Assembly: GCF_025770735.1 (NCBI RefSeq)
Contig: NZ_JAODPB010000003.1
Location: 721,526 to 785,525 of the forward strand
Length of the DNA stretch: 64,000 nt
DNA from: Shouchella tritolerans
GTDB taxonomy: Bacteria > Bacillota > Bacilli > Bacillales > Bacillaceae_D
Direction of reading: 5' to 3'
Of this stretch, positions 51,000-60,245 are shown one piece after another. Each line of letters opens with the position of its first letter. The first letter of the stretch is position 1. Position numbers and translations under genes: made by a program. Under the pieces are notes generated by a model. It was given only the letters and a program-made list of their open reading frames with translations, searched no databases and was not told the DNA's origin.

Positions 51000-51395
51000 A
51001 TGAAAAGAATCGTGCCTCATCTCAGGATCGAGAATTGCAAAGAAGAAATTGAGTACTATCAAAACGTTTTCGGCGGAGAAATCAAAAACACCCAGCTGTC
51101 TGACGGCATTGAAATGTTTAAAGGCCATGAAGGAAAGTACATTCATGCCGAATTGCATATCAATGAGAATTGCATTTTATACATGGCGGATGTATTTGGG
51201 CAAAAGACGATCCAAGGCAGTCATATTTTGCTCGGTCCTGACCTTGACAGCGAAGAAGAAATGACGCGCATCTACAACGCGCTGTCAAAAGACGGAGAAG
51301 TACAAATGGAACTACAAGACACGTTCTGGGGAGCGAAACATGCGATTGTCAAGGACAGAAATGGCGTATCATGGGAATTGAATTTTGCAAAGTGA
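51000..51395 (+). CDS. PhnB-like VOC protein
   Basis: A 131-residue glyoxalase-fold protein of the PhnB/YjdN type (IVPHLRIENCKEEIEYYQNV, FKGHEGKYIHAELHI, FWGAKHAIVKDRNGVSWEL). ACTAGGAGGAAGCATTC precedes the ATG. The YQNVFGGE and WELNF motifs are typical. No phosphonate genes nearby, so the function is unknown. Confidence 0.87.
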   Translation: MKRIVPHLRIENCKEEIEYYQNVFGGEIKNTQLSDGIEMFKGHEGKYIHAELHINENCILYMADVFGQKTIQGSHILLGPDLDSEEEMTRIYNALSKDGEVQMELQDTFWGAKHAIVKDRNGVSWELNFAK

Positions 51396-51673
51396 GTCAA
51401 GTTCATTATAAATTTCAAGGGTTGCCAGCCGGGATCTTTCTTCATCTAATAACTCTTTCGACTTACTTGACACTTGCAAAGGTGAGTATTCGTTTACTAT
51501 CCTCATTTCTTCCCCAACAACTCCTATCCCTGCCTGTATTGGTACTAATTAGTATACAAACGATTACCTTACGCGTCGAACAGGGATGAAAAACAATAAT
51601 CACATGACACGGCATTCTCGATCTCCCTTCAATAAAATGGATTGCGACAATGTGCCATTGTCCCTCAAAAAGA

Positions 51674-51712
51674 AAAAAGGCTCATCGGAGTTAAACTCCA
51701 ATGAATCTTTTT
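51674..51712 (+). terminator. Terminator of PhnB-like gene
   Basis: AAAAAGGCTCATCGGAGTT and ACTCCAATGAATCTTTTT form a long stem with a few mismatches and flanking A/T-runs. It may act in both directions. Confidence 0.7.
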
Positions 51713-51768
51713 AGCAGTACCGATTAGGCATCAGGGAAGTATGGACAATGTATTGGCTGTCAATAAAT

Positions 51769-51800
51769 AGAGCATGCACCTATCTCAGTACATGCTCTTT
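51769..51800 (-). terminator. Terminator of HAD-NUDIX gene
   Basis: AGAGCATG and CATGCTCT form an 8-bp stem with a 14-base loop, downstream of the minus-strand gene; the minus-strand side continues TATTTATT. Confidence 0.6.
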
Positions 51801-51828
51801 ATCGACTAAAGGACCGTTGATATAAATG

Positions 51829-53073
51829 CTACCTAATAAAAGGTTTTACCTCCTTTGCTAATGCATCTTGAAGCCACATGGGGTGCATAGGGAGAAGAGT
51901 GCTTGGTAAATCATTACAGTCAAAATAACATGCGTCTAATGTTTCGTTGCTTGTTTTGATTAGCGTTCCACCCACAACCTCGCATTCAAAGCAAGAGGTG
52001 ATAAACTGACTTATCTTCCCGTTTGGATAAGTGAAAACTTGAGAGGAAGGCTCTGAATAAATTCCAATTAACTTATTCACTTTTACTTTCAAGCCAGTTT
52101 CTTCCCAAATCTCCCTAATGATCGCTTCTTCGACAGTTTCTCCTGGTTCAACATGACCTGAGGGAATACCCCATAATCCATTATCAAGACGTTTAATGAG
52201 GAGAACTCTCTGTTTTTTATCAAAAATAATGCCCGCCACTCCTGCCTTGATATTATCGGGCCAAGAAAAGGAAGGACTGACCGATGGCTTTATGTTGATA
52301 TTGTCGTCAAATAGACTCTTTAGATGAGGCACGACAATATCTGGGTTACGCAAATCTTTTGCTGAAGGGTATGGTGTAAAATCGATGTCTGCTATTAAAA
52401 TAGCTGGTATTCCTACCTGATGTGCTCCTAAAATGTCGGTATAAGGAGTATCGCCTATCATTACTGCTTGAGAAGACGGGTGAAAATCACGAAGCGCCTT
52501 CTTAAACATGTGAGGATAGGGCTTCCCCATAACCAAGGGCTCTTTTGCTGTTGATACACGTAACGCTTCCACGATGGCCCCTACGGCAGGTGAAGGACCT
52601 TCGGGTGTTGGAAAGGTTTTGTCCGTATTCGTAGCAATGAATGTGGCCCCTTTTTGAATCATGTTTGATGCCTTTTTTATGTCATGAAAAGACACCTGAT
52701 CGTCCCATCCAACAACCACTGCATCTACATCTACTTGGTCCTGTATATCAATCCCTGCCTGTTGGCATTCCCATTTTAAATGTTCATCACCTAAAACAAA
52801 GGCCGTTGTGACGTTCTCCTTACTGAGGTATTGTGCCGTCACCCAACTAGAGGTGATAATTTCGTCGCAGCTTGCTTCTATACCAAAAGCGTTCAATCGT
52901 TCTGCTGTTTTTTTTCGTGTTGTACAAGGGTTATTTGTTAAAAATCGAATCCCCTTTTGTTTTTTTCGCAATCGTTGAAGCGATTCTACTGCTTCAGGAA
53001 GTGGGTCCGGCCCTATATAAACAACCCCGTCTAAATCAAATAAAAATACATCGAACGTATCGGCAATCATCAT
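51829..53073 (-). CDS. HAD-IIA phosphatase fused to NUDIX hydrolase
   Basis: A 414-residue fusion. Residues about 8-265 are a NagD/p-nitrophenylphosphatase-type HAD (FDVFLFDLDGVVYIGPD motif I, FLTNNP motif II, MVMGKPYPHMFKKAL motif III, MIGDTPYTDILGAH motif IV). Residues about 275-405 are a NUDIX domain with the box SGHVEPGETVEEAIIREIWE and ETG. HAD and NUDIX both act on phosphorylated small molecules, and the fusion could take a nucleotide or sugar-nucleotide through two steps; this is inference. The start is one of two adjacent ATGs. Confidence 0.87.
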   Translation of the reverse strand: MMIADTFDVFLFDLDGVVYIGPDPLPEAVESLQRLRKKQKGIRFLTNNPCTTRKKTAERLNAFGIEASCDEIITSSWVTAQYLSKENVTTAFVLGDEHLKWECQQAGIDIQDQVDVDAVVVGWDDQVSFHDIKKASNMIQKGATFIATNTDKTFPTPEGPSPAVGAIVEALRVSTAKEPLVMGKPYPHMFKKALRDFHPSSQAVMIGDTPYTDILGAHQVGIPAILIADIDFTPYPSAKDLRNPDIVVPHLKSLFDDNINIKPSVSPSFSWPDNIKAGVAGIIFDKKQRVLLIKRLDNGLWGIPSGHVEPGETVEEAIIREIWEETGLKVKVNKLIGIYSEPSSQVFTYPNGKISQFITSCFECEVVGGTLIKTSNETLDACYFDCNDLPSTLLPMHPMWLQDALAKEVKPFIR

Positions 53074-53500
53074 TCAGCTCTCCTTGTAACGCTAGTATGA
53101 CGGGAGGGGGATAGAATAAAGGGGAGATCAACCTACTCGTGTTCCCATAGATGGACAATGAAAGTAGCGTATGATTTAGCCCTTCTTGTTTCTATACACA
53201 TGTTCTCCCTGCGCATATTCGTTTTTAACACCTGTCTTTATACTAGTCCTAGTCTAAATCCATATTCAAGGATAATAGAAGATAAAATGTAGTGATTGTT
53301 CAATTATACCATGAGCGGTTTCAAGTCTACTGGAAGGAGGTTTATATTTGAACAAAGTTTTCATCGCTTGATCGTGTTAGGATAGTGATTTACGTATCTT
53401 TGAGGGCTATTTTTAAGTAAGGATGATAAACTAAGAAGAATAGGAACGATAGGCAACTGATTTGAAAACAGCAAAAAATCTTTAGAATGGTGGGATACGA
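53074..53500. other. Intergenic region without recognised gene
   Basis: No supported gene. Near 53334-53372 a good ribosome site (GGAAGGAGG) precedes TTG AAC AAA GTT TTC ATC GCT TGA, which ends after seven codons; it looks like the start of a deleted gene. The rest is AT-rich and may hold the RidA promoter. Confidence 0.35.
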
Positions 53501-53896
53501 ATGAGTGAAAAAATAACAAGAAAAAACCCAGCAAGTATGCCAGCACCAGTGGGCAAATATACGCATATTACGAAGATTCCTAGAAATGCAGAGTTATTTG
53601 TAACATCAGGTCAAGTTGGCGTAGATCAACAAGGGCAATTCCCGAGCAATATGAATGACCAAGTTCGCAATACGTTCTTGAATATGAAAGCAGTGTTGGA
53701 ATCTGAAGGGCTAAGTGCTGAGAATATTATAAAGGTAAATGTATGGGCGACTGAGCAAATCGATTGGGATTTTTTATACGCAGAGTGGGATCGGCTGTTT
53801 GAAAAGGAGTATCCAGCAATGACCATTGGGTATCTTGCGGAGTTAGGATTGCCAGAGATCAAAATTGAAATCGAAATTTGGGCAGCTAAAGTATAA
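53501..53896 (+). CDS. RidA-family enamine/imine deaminase
   Basis: A 131-residue Rid protein that hydrolyses reactive enamines or imines from PLP enzymes. PAPVGKYTHITKIPRNAELF is the start of the fold and NVRNTFLNMKAVLESEG-like VRNTFLNMKAVLESEGLSAE follows, with PEIKIEIEIWAAK at the end. The catalytic Arg expected near residue 105 of RidA is not obvious (the position reads LGLPEIKIE), so it may belong to a Rid subfamily of a different activity. Confidence 0.82.
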   Translation: MSEKITRKNPASMPAPVGKYTHITKIPRNAELFVTSGQVGVDQQGQFPSNMNDQVRNTFLNMKAVLESEGLSAENIIKVNVWATEQIDWDFLYAEWDRLFEKEYPAMTIGYLAELGLPEIKIEIEIWAAKV

Positions 53897-54070
53897 AGAA
53901 CAAGCCTCCTATAAAAACAATGGAATGTCAAAACGATACTGCAAGCATTCATTATTGGAAAGGGCTAAAGTTAGTTCCTTACCTGTAGCGGACCATTTTA
54001 TAACGGTATCTTTTTCTCGTTGAACATTTCTATTTTAATGATAGTGGGATGGTATGTGGAGGAATAACGT

Positions 54071-54928
54071 TTGTATTATTATGTCATTGATTCATTCACT
54101 GAAACACGTTTTGGCGGCAATCCAGCGGGTGTGGTCATACACCAAAATCTAGAGCATGATTTTATGCAGAAATTTGCAACAGAAGTACGTTTTTCAGAAA
54201 CAGCATTTGTAAAGCGTTTGGAAAACAATCGCTTTGAAGTTAGGTTTTTTACACCAAACTGTCAAGTTGACCTGTGTGGCCACGCCACCGTCGCAGCTTT
54301 TAAGGCTTTATTGGATAGCCAGCTGATTGAAGACAATCGTGCATATATGATGGAAACACTAGCCGGCGCGCTCTCCATTGAAGTCGCCCAGTCCTTTATA
54401 GTGATGGAACAAGCCGAGCCAAGACTAGGGAAAACATTTCGTGATTACGCTATTTTATCAAATTTGTTTGAAACCGATAAAAGTCAGATTGGCGATAATC
54501 AATTTGAGTTAATACCTCAAGCATCAAGTACAGGGGTTTGGGATTTAATGCTTCCTATAAGAACAAAGGATGTATTGTATACATTAAAACCAAACTTTGA
54601 AGGAATTGCCGCCTTTGCAGAAGAAAATCACATTGCAGGCATCCACGCATTTACACTTGATACCACTAAGGGCGTGGCGGAAAGTAGAAATTTCTGTCCT
54701 TATTACGGTATTAATGAAGAAGCGGCGACAGGGACATCGACTGGAGCTTTAACCTATTATCTCTACAAAAACAATGTCTTAAACAATTTTGACCACAATT
54801 ACGTCTTTATCCAAGGACTCAGTATGGATCGGCCATCTACGATCGTAACGAAAATGGTGAATCACAACCAACCGAAAATAAAGGTTGCCGGGAAGGCAAG
54901 AATTTTATCAAAAGGTGAACTCTATTAA
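54071..54928 (+). CDS. PhzF-family epimerase/isomerase
   Basis: A 285-residue protein of the PhzF/DapF fold, two similar halves. The catalytic Glu lies in VRFSETAFVKR, and VDLCGHATVAAFKAL and GINEEAATGTSTGALTYYLY are the classic motifs. The start codon is TTG 54071, preceded by TGGAGGAATAACG. No phenazine genes are near; these proteins are common in Bacillus with unknown substrate. Confidence 0.9.
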   Translation: MYYYVIDSFTETRFGGNPAGVVIHQNLEHDFMQKFATEVRFSETAFVKRLENNRFEVRFFTPNCQVDLCGHATVAAFKALLDSQLIEDNRAYMMETLAGALSIEVAQSFIVMEQAEPRLGKTFRDYAILSNLFETDKSQIGDNQFELIPQASSTGVWDLMLPIRTKDVLYTLKPNFEGIAAFAEENHIAGIHAFTLDTTKGVAESRNFCPYYGINEEAATGTSTGALTYYLYKNNVLNNFDHNYVFIQGLSMDRPSTIVTKMVNHNQPKIKVAGKARILSKGELY

Positions 54929-54953
54929 AGGGGAGTGTTCGTTCCCCTTTTTT
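54927..54953 (+). terminator. Terminator of PhzF-type gene
   Basis: AAAGGGGA and TCCCCTTT form an 8-bp stem with an 8-base loop, followed by TTTT. Confidence 0.85.
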
Positions 54954-55252
54954 GTGCTTAATAAGTGGAAACAACCAATTGGTTTGCTTTCTACCCTATA
55001 ACCTCTTTCCATTCACTCTCCCTCAAAGCGTTATCGCCTTTCTAGTTTCCATTCCAGAAATAATTCAGGTTAGACATTCGTTTTTACATTTATAAGGCTT
55101 TCCTCTTCGCAAAGCTTTTAGGTTATATGAGCAAAATAGCCTACTGTTTAGAGATGGGAAGCGCATTTTTTCCTAGCTATAGGAAAATATACGGATATAG
55201 CGCCTGTGTCATTTCTATTATACAGTGATGACATAGAAAGGTGGTGGTTAGA
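54954..55252. promoter_or_regulatory. Upstream region of the PTS operon with a weak cre-like site
   Basis: TCAAAGCGTTATCG at 55023-55036 agrees with the cre consensus at 12 of 14 positions. It is about 215 bases before the regulator start, so a function in catabolite control is only possible. The ATTATACAGTGATGACATAG stretch near 55217 may hold a promoter. Confidence 0.35.
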
Positions 55253-57112
55253 TTGCATAAAAAGCGTAATCAATTAATTGACTTTCTATTGAACCAGAAT
55301 CGAGAATATGTATCCGCTTCCGCGTTGGCTGAGATTTTAAATGTCACGGACCGCACGATTCGCAACTACATTAAGGATATTAATGAGAGTTTTAGTGACA
55401 TCGTCATTATTTCATCGCCGCAAGGCTATAAACTTCTCAAAGATGATAGCCAATTTGATCAAGAGCGAGTTGGCTCAACGAATAAAGAAATGGAAGAAGC
55501 GCTTCTGGAGTTTGAAATTATCCAGTTCTTAATGAATGAGGATCGGTACATCACATACGATGAAATTGCCGACAAGTTTTATTATTCGCCACAGACGATT
55601 CGCAGTCGAATGCAACGGCTTACAATGAATATTGACGCTTTAGGAATTGATGTTTCCATAGATACAAAAGTGTTTAAAGGCATGAAATTGCTTGGAACGG
55701 AAATGCAAAAACGAATTTTGTTAGAAAGCTTTTTCACCTCCATTTCGGTAAAGAAAGAGATGTTCAAGGATTTTGTCATCAATGGGTTCCGGTCGTGGGT
55801 GGAGCCAGAGACGATTGAAACGGTCTTTAAAGTGGTGGATGAGATCAATAAAAATGACCAACTTAACATGGAGTTCTCGATTTACAAAAAACTGACTACT
55901 CAATTGATCATTATTATCCATCAAATCAATGCTGGCCATCTTGTCGCCATTCAAGATACAGAACTGGTGAATTTGACAGAGTTCAGGGAATTTGAAGTAG
56001 CAGAAGCGTTTCGGTCTCAGTTGCATGAATTCGCCTATATTACAGACGATGAAGCGATTTTTCTTGTCAATTATTTAATATCGTTACAGTTAGACTTAGA
56101 CGATGCCAAAATAAAAAACAAGAATCCAGAAGTGATAGGCAAAATTGAAGCGATTTTACGTCAAGTGGAACAGGTTTACCAAGTTCCTACTTATTCACAG
56201 ACAAGGTTTAGAAATAACATTTCCAATCACATTTACCGAATTATTAATCCTGCTTCACATAATTTGCTTATCTATAACCCGTTTGTGAAAGAAACGAAAG
56301 CAGAATATTTTTTCTCTTTCAGTATTGCTTCTAATATTGCTCTACAAATTGAAAAAGAATTTGCTGTCGAAATTCAGGACAGTGAAATTGCTTATTTAGC
56401 CTATCATATTCAAGTCATTCTCGATTCACAGGATAAAAAGAGGAAGAAATTAAAAACCATCATTCTTTACAGTAGAAGCTATGAGCGAACAAAGCTTATT
56501 GCCTCCAAAATTGCAACATATTTTGATGAACTAGACATTTGCAAAATCGAAAAATGCTCGACCGATTATGTATTTGACCATGCCTATTTATACATTGGCA
56601 TCAATCTAGCATTTACACCACAAACGACGGCGAATTTCATTATGATTCAAAATGGCTTTCACAGCATTGATATAAAGAAAATTCGTTTCTTCCTTGAAGC
56701 ACAGCATTCGATTATTGAGGACGCGGCGATTCACTGGATGAATGAGAGTAGCCCTGAAGAAGCGATCCGCCACTTGCTTACGCTAAATGGCCAAGAGCAT
56801 TACTATGAACCAACGATGAAAAGGGAGAGAATGTCTTATACGTCGATAGGCAACTTAGTGGCTATTCCTCATCCTTATTTTGAAATGGAAGACTATAAAG
56901 AGAGGGTAATCATTGGCGTTAATCAGAAAGCGATCCAGTGGGGGAATGAGCTAGTTCAGCTGATTATCATTTATATTCCCTCTTCCGATATTGAACGGAA
57001 TGAATACGCGTTTACAGAGTTTTTTCAGAAGACAAAGAGAATCGAACATGTACGAGAGCTTCTTCATACAGAACAAAAAACAGAATTTATCGAAGTTTGG
57101 AATCAGATTTAA
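55253..57112 (+). CDS. PRD-containing PTS operon activator (BglG/MtlR/LicR type)
   Basis: A 619-residue activator. Domain order: N-terminal helix-turn-helix (LAEILNVTDRTIRNYIKDIN), a second one (ITYDEIADKFYYSPQTIRSR), two PRD modules (residues about 180-395, with His in YEIIIHQINAGH-like LIIIIHQINAGH and YLAYHIQVIL), an EIIB-like part (KKLKTIILYSRSYERTKLI), and an EIIA-like domain with the phosphorylatable His in GNLVAIPHPYF. PTS-dependent phosphorylation would tune it to sugar supply. TTG 55253 follows GAAAGGTGGTGG. Cotranscribed with the aldolase and EIIABC downstream. Confidence 0.88.
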   Translation: MHKKRNQLIDFLLNQNREYVSASALAEILNVTDRTIRNYIKDINESFSDIVIISSPQGYKLLKDDSQFDQERVGSTNKEMEEALLEFEIIQFLMNEDRYITYDEIADKFYYSPQTIRSRMQRLTMNIDALGIDVSIDTKVFKGMKLLGTEMQKRILLESFFTSISVKKEMFKDFVINGFRSWVEPETIETVFKVVDEINKNDQLNMEFSIYKKLTTQLIIIIHQINAGHLVAIQDTELVNLTEFREFEVAEAFRSQLHEFAYITDDEAIFLVNYLISLQLDLDDAKIKNKNPEVIGKIEAILRQVEQVYQVPTYSQTRFRNNISNHIYRIINPASHNLLIYNPFVKETKAEYFFSFSIASNIALQIEKEFAVEIQDSEIAYLAYHIQVILDSQDKKRKKLKTIILYSRSYERTKLIASKIATYFDELDICKIEKCSTDYVFDHAYLYIGINLAFTPQTTANFIMIQNGFHSIDIKKIRFFLEAQHSIIEDAAIHWMNESSPEEAIRHLLTLNGQEHYYEPTMKRERMSYTSIGNLVAIPHPYFEMEDYKERVIIGVNQKAIQWGNELVQLIIIYIPSSDIERNEYAFTEFFQKTKRIEHVRELLHTEQKTEFIEVWNQI

Positions 57113-57132
57113 CCAATAAGGAGAGAAAATCA

Positions 57133-58002
57133 ATGTTAATGAATATGAAAGAATTGTTAGCTGTAGCATACGAACACCACTTTGCGGTAGGTTCCTTTAA
57201 TGTCGCAAACAGTGAGTTTGTACGAGTCGTTGTCGATTCAGCTGAAGAAAAAAATGCCCCTGCCATCATCCAAATCCATCCGAATGAAATGGAGTTGCTT
57301 GGCGATGAATTTGTGGCCTACGTCCGGGAAAGATGCAAAAACGCAAAAGTGCCGATGGCCATCCATCTTGATCACGGCGCTTCTGTTAAAGATGTGATGA
57401 GAGCGATTCGAAATGGGTTTACGTCTGTCATGATTGATGCCTCCCATGCCTCGTTTGCCGACAACATTGCAATCACGAAGGAAGTTGTCAAACTTGCACA
57501 TAACGTAAATGTTTCTGTAGAAGCTGAATTAGGGACAATTGGCTCCAATGAAGGAAGCTCTGAAGGCGGGGCTGACGAAATATTGTATACAGATGCTAAC
57601 GACGCAAAAACATTTGTTAACGATACAGGGATCGATACGTTGGCGGTTGCGATTGGTACTTCTCATGGTCAATATAAGCATGCAGGCAAACCAGAGTTAA
57701 AGCTAGACTTGCTCGCTGAAATCAATGAAAAAGTAGGAATTCCGCTTGTCCTTCATGGAGGAAGTGACAATAAAGATGAGGAGATTTCACAAACGTATCT
57801 TCATGGCGTAGCAAAGATCAATTTATCGACAGATATGAAAAGTGCTTTCTTTGAGGAAATGCGGCGTTTCTTAACGGCTAACCAAGGCGCCTATGAGCCA
57901 GACGTGATCATGCCAAGTGCGCGGAAAGCTGCACAACAAGTTGTAAAACAAAAAATGGATTTATTTAATTCGACAAATAAGGCACACCTCTATTTTTGCT
58001 AA
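57133..58002 (+). CDS. Class II ketose-bisphosphate aldolase (GatY/KbaY/Fba type)
   Basis: A 289-residue Zn-dependent aldolase. Motifs: FAVGSFNVANSEFVRVVV, VPMAIHLDHGASVKDVM (Zn His and Asp), VEAELGTIGSNEG and HGGSDNKDEEI; SHGQYKHAGKPEL is near the second Zn His. It would cleave fructose-1,6- or tagatose-1,6-bisphosphate or a related ketose-bisphosphate. ATG 57133 follows AAGGAGAGAAAATCA; an earlier frame start at 57097 lies inside the regulator. Substrate is not decided by sequence. Confidence 0.9.
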   Translation: MLMNMKELLAVAYEHHFAVGSFNVANSEFVRVVVDSAEEKNAPAIIQIHPNEMELLGDEFVAYVRERCKNAKVPMAIHLDHGASVKDVMRAIRNGFTSVMIDASHASFADNIAITKEVVKLAHNVNVSVEAELGTIGSNEGSSEGGADEILYTDANDAKTFVNDTGIDTLAVAIGTSHGQYKHAGKPELKLDLLAEINEKVGIPLVLHGGSDNKDEEISQTYLHGVAKINLSTDMKSAFFEEMRRFLTANQGAYEPDVIMPSARKAAQQVVKQKMDLFNSTNKAHLYFC

Positions 58003-58029
58003 ACTCATAAACTTAAAGGAGGGAATAAC

Positions 58030-59934
58030 GTGAAATTGGTCGATATTTTAACGCGTGACAATATAATTTTGAACCTTCAAGGGAATAGCCAGACAGCTGT
58101 TATTGATGAGTTAGTCGATAAATTGGCACAAAACGGCCTTACTGATAACCCGGAAGAATTCAAAAAAGCGATTTATAAAAGAGAGCAAGAAATTTCGACA
58201 GCAGTCGGCTATGGCGTTGCGATTCCACACGCAAAGTCTAGCTCTGTACCCGAACCGACAATTGTAATGGGGCGCACGCTGCAAGGAATTGATTTTGGCG
58301 GACAACATACGAATTTAATCTTTATGATTGCTGCGCCGGAAAATGCTTCAAATGAACATTTAGCGCTCTTGTCTAGACTTTCCACATTTTTAATGAGTGA
58401 AACGTTTAGAGCAAAGCTCCTTGTCGCTACATCAGTAGATGAGGTGATGAAAGCGATTGAGGAACAGGACCACTTACAGGCAAAGGATACAACTGACGAA
58501 GCGGACTCAGGAAAATATTTAATCGGAATTACGGCATGTATGACGGGAATTGCCCACACCTATATGGCGGCAGAATCATTAAAGGAAGCAGCCGAAAAAC
58601 GGGGCATGAAAGTGAAAATTCAAACCAATGGCGCAAATGGCCCTGAGAACAAACTTACGGCAGCCGATATTCAGAAAGCAGACGCCATTGTAGTCGCACA
58701 CGATGTACGAGTTGATACTTCTGCGTTACAAGGCAAACATTTTGTTGATGTACCTGTGAAAAAAGCGATTAGTGACGCAGATCATTTAATTGACCAAGCG
58801 CTTTCCTATCGTATTCGGGATGAAAAGGTTGAGCAGGCCGTACAGAAGCAGGAGCCTGAGCCAGAAGAAGAAAAAACCGGATTGAATTTTTACAAGCATA
58901 TTATGAGTGGGGTTTCGTATATGATCCCATTCGTTGTAGTCGGTGGAATTTTTATTGCAATTTCCTTTATGTTTGGCATTTATGCTGCTGATCCTGAAAG
59001 CGATCAATACAATGTGATTGCCCATTTCTTTAGTCAGGTCGGTGGAGAAGCGGCATTTGCATTGATGGTTCCTATTTTAGCTGGCTTTATTGGCTACAGC
59101 ATTGCCGACAAACAAGGGTTAGCCCCAGCCATGATTGGTGGCATGGTCGCTACAATCGGTGGATCTGGTTTCCTCGGCGGTATGATAGCTGGCTTTGTAG
59201 GCGGTTTTGCTGCTAAATTTATAGGCAAGGCAATGGCTAAAATACCGAAGTCTTTTCAAGGTTTAGTGTCTGTTTTAATTGTTCCATTATTAAGTACGTT
59301 AGTCGTCGGCGCGTTTATGTTTTTTGTCTTGAACACACCAATGTCTATGCTTAATCAATACTTGGAGGCTGTATTAAAAGGTCTTACTGGCATAAATGCG
59401 GCACTGTTAGGCGCTTTATTAGCCGGTATGATGGCTTCAGATATGGGTGGGCCGATTAATAAAACGGCTTCTGCCTTTGGGCTAGCAATGTTTGCTGCCA
59501 ACATTTTTGAACCTTCCGCTGCATTGATGGTTGGCGGAATGGTGCCACCACTTGGAATTGCGCTTGCGACAACAATCTTTAAGAATCGTTTTACGATTCA
59601 AGAAGCAGAAGCAGGAAAAGCAAGTTATGTCTTGGGAGCAAGCTTTATTACCGAAGGGGCGATTCCTTTTGCCGCTGCAGATCCATTAAGAATCATTCCG
59701 GCAAATATTATCGGTGCTGCAGTGGGCGGTGCAGTGTGCATGGCGCTGGATATTTCATTAAAGGCACCTCATGGCGGTATTTTTGTCATCCCAATCGCAA
59801 GTGATAAACCATTATTGTACGTTGGTTGCATCTTGCTTGGGTCGATCATTACATGCTTGATCATTGGCTTTTTGAAAAAACCAATTCCTGAGAAGGACAG
59901 AAACAACGTCAAAAAAATGAGCAGTGTTCTTTAA
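58030..59934 (+). CDS. PTS fructose-family EIIABC transporter
   Basis: A 634-residue three-domain permease. EIIA (residues 1-145; phospho-His in VAIPHAKSSSVPEP), EIIB (about 165-265; phospho-Cys in LIGITACMTGIAHTYMAAE), EIIC (about 285-625, eight or so helices; GVSYMIPFVVVGGIFIAI). The order EIIA-EIIB-EIIC is that of FruA-type proteins. GTG 58030 follows AAAGGAGGGAATAAC. There is no 1-phosphofructokinase gene in the operon, so the sugar may not be fructose itself. Confidence 0.9.
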   Translation: MKLVDILTRDNIILNLQGNSQTAVIDELVDKLAQNGLTDNPEEFKKAIYKREQEISTAVGYGVAIPHAKSSSVPEPTIVMGRTLQGIDFGGQHTNLIFMIAAPENASNEHLALLSRLSTFLMSETFRAKLLVATSVDEVMKAIEEQDHLQAKDTTDEADSGKYLIGITACMTGIAHTYMAAESLKEAAEKRGMKVKIQTNGANGPENKLTAADIQKADAIVVAHDVRVDTSALQGKHFVDVPVKKAISDADHLIDQALSYRIRDEKVEQAVQKQEPEPEEEKTGLNFYKHIMSGVSYMIPFVVVGGIFIAISFMFGIYAADPESDQYNVIAHFFSQVGGEAAFALMVPILAGFIGYSIADKQGLAPAMIGGMVATIGGSGFLGGMIAGFVGGFAAKFIGKAMAKIPKSFQGLVSVLIVPLLSTLVVGAFMFFVLNTPMSMLNQYLEAVLKGLTGINAALLGALLAGMMASDMGGPINKTASAFGLAMFAANIFEPSAALMVGGMVPPLGIALATTIFKNRFTIQEAEAGKASYVLGASFITEGAIPFAAADPLRIIPANIIGAAVGGAVCMALDISLKAPHGGIFVIPIASDKPLLYVGCILLGSIITCLIIGFLKKPIPEKDRNNVKKMSSVL

Positions 59935-60245
59935 GGAATCAGATGGGCCCGCAAATATAGAGCGCTCGGACAAGCGTTTTGTATCGAGTGTTTCATTGAG
60001 ATTGAATGATGAGACTATACTGGTTACTTGATTAGCCTTTGGAGTATGAACCTCCTTGGTTGAAGTGGGAAGTCAATCTTCCTTTCACGCCAAGGGGCTT
60101 TTTTTATTTAAAATCCCATCACAAGCAGGGTATTAAGGTAAGATTAAAAAAGTCAATGACATGTAACTTTAAGCGAATGAAAGTCTTGCAGAAAGGGAAG
60201 AGGATATAAAAATAAGAATAAAATAGAAGATCGGAGGAGAGTGCA
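59935..60245. other. Intergenic region with partial repeat and terminator
   Basis: CGGACAAGCGTTTTGTATCG at 59967-59986 resembles the right end of the dispersed repeat (CTGACAAGCGTTTTCTATC), but the left end is not seen, so it may be a remnant or coincidence. A strong terminator follows at 60054-60106; the rest is AT-rich. Confidence 0.4.
60054..60106 (+). terminator. Terminator of PTS operon
   Basis: CCTTGG and CCAAGG form the base; inside, GTGGGAAG and CTTCCTTTCAC form a second stem. A GGC-TTTTTTT end follows. Confidence 0.8.

Larger units (their letters stand above)
51396..51828. other. Intergenic region between convergent genes with two hairpins
   Basis: No gene is supported in this stretch. 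It holds two hairpins, listed next, and otherwise unremarkable sequence. Confidence 0.5.

Noticed and set aside
59967..59986. A fourth copy of the dispersed repeat
   Set aside because: Only about 18 bases of one end are similar; the other end is missing, so it is noted as a possible remnant only.
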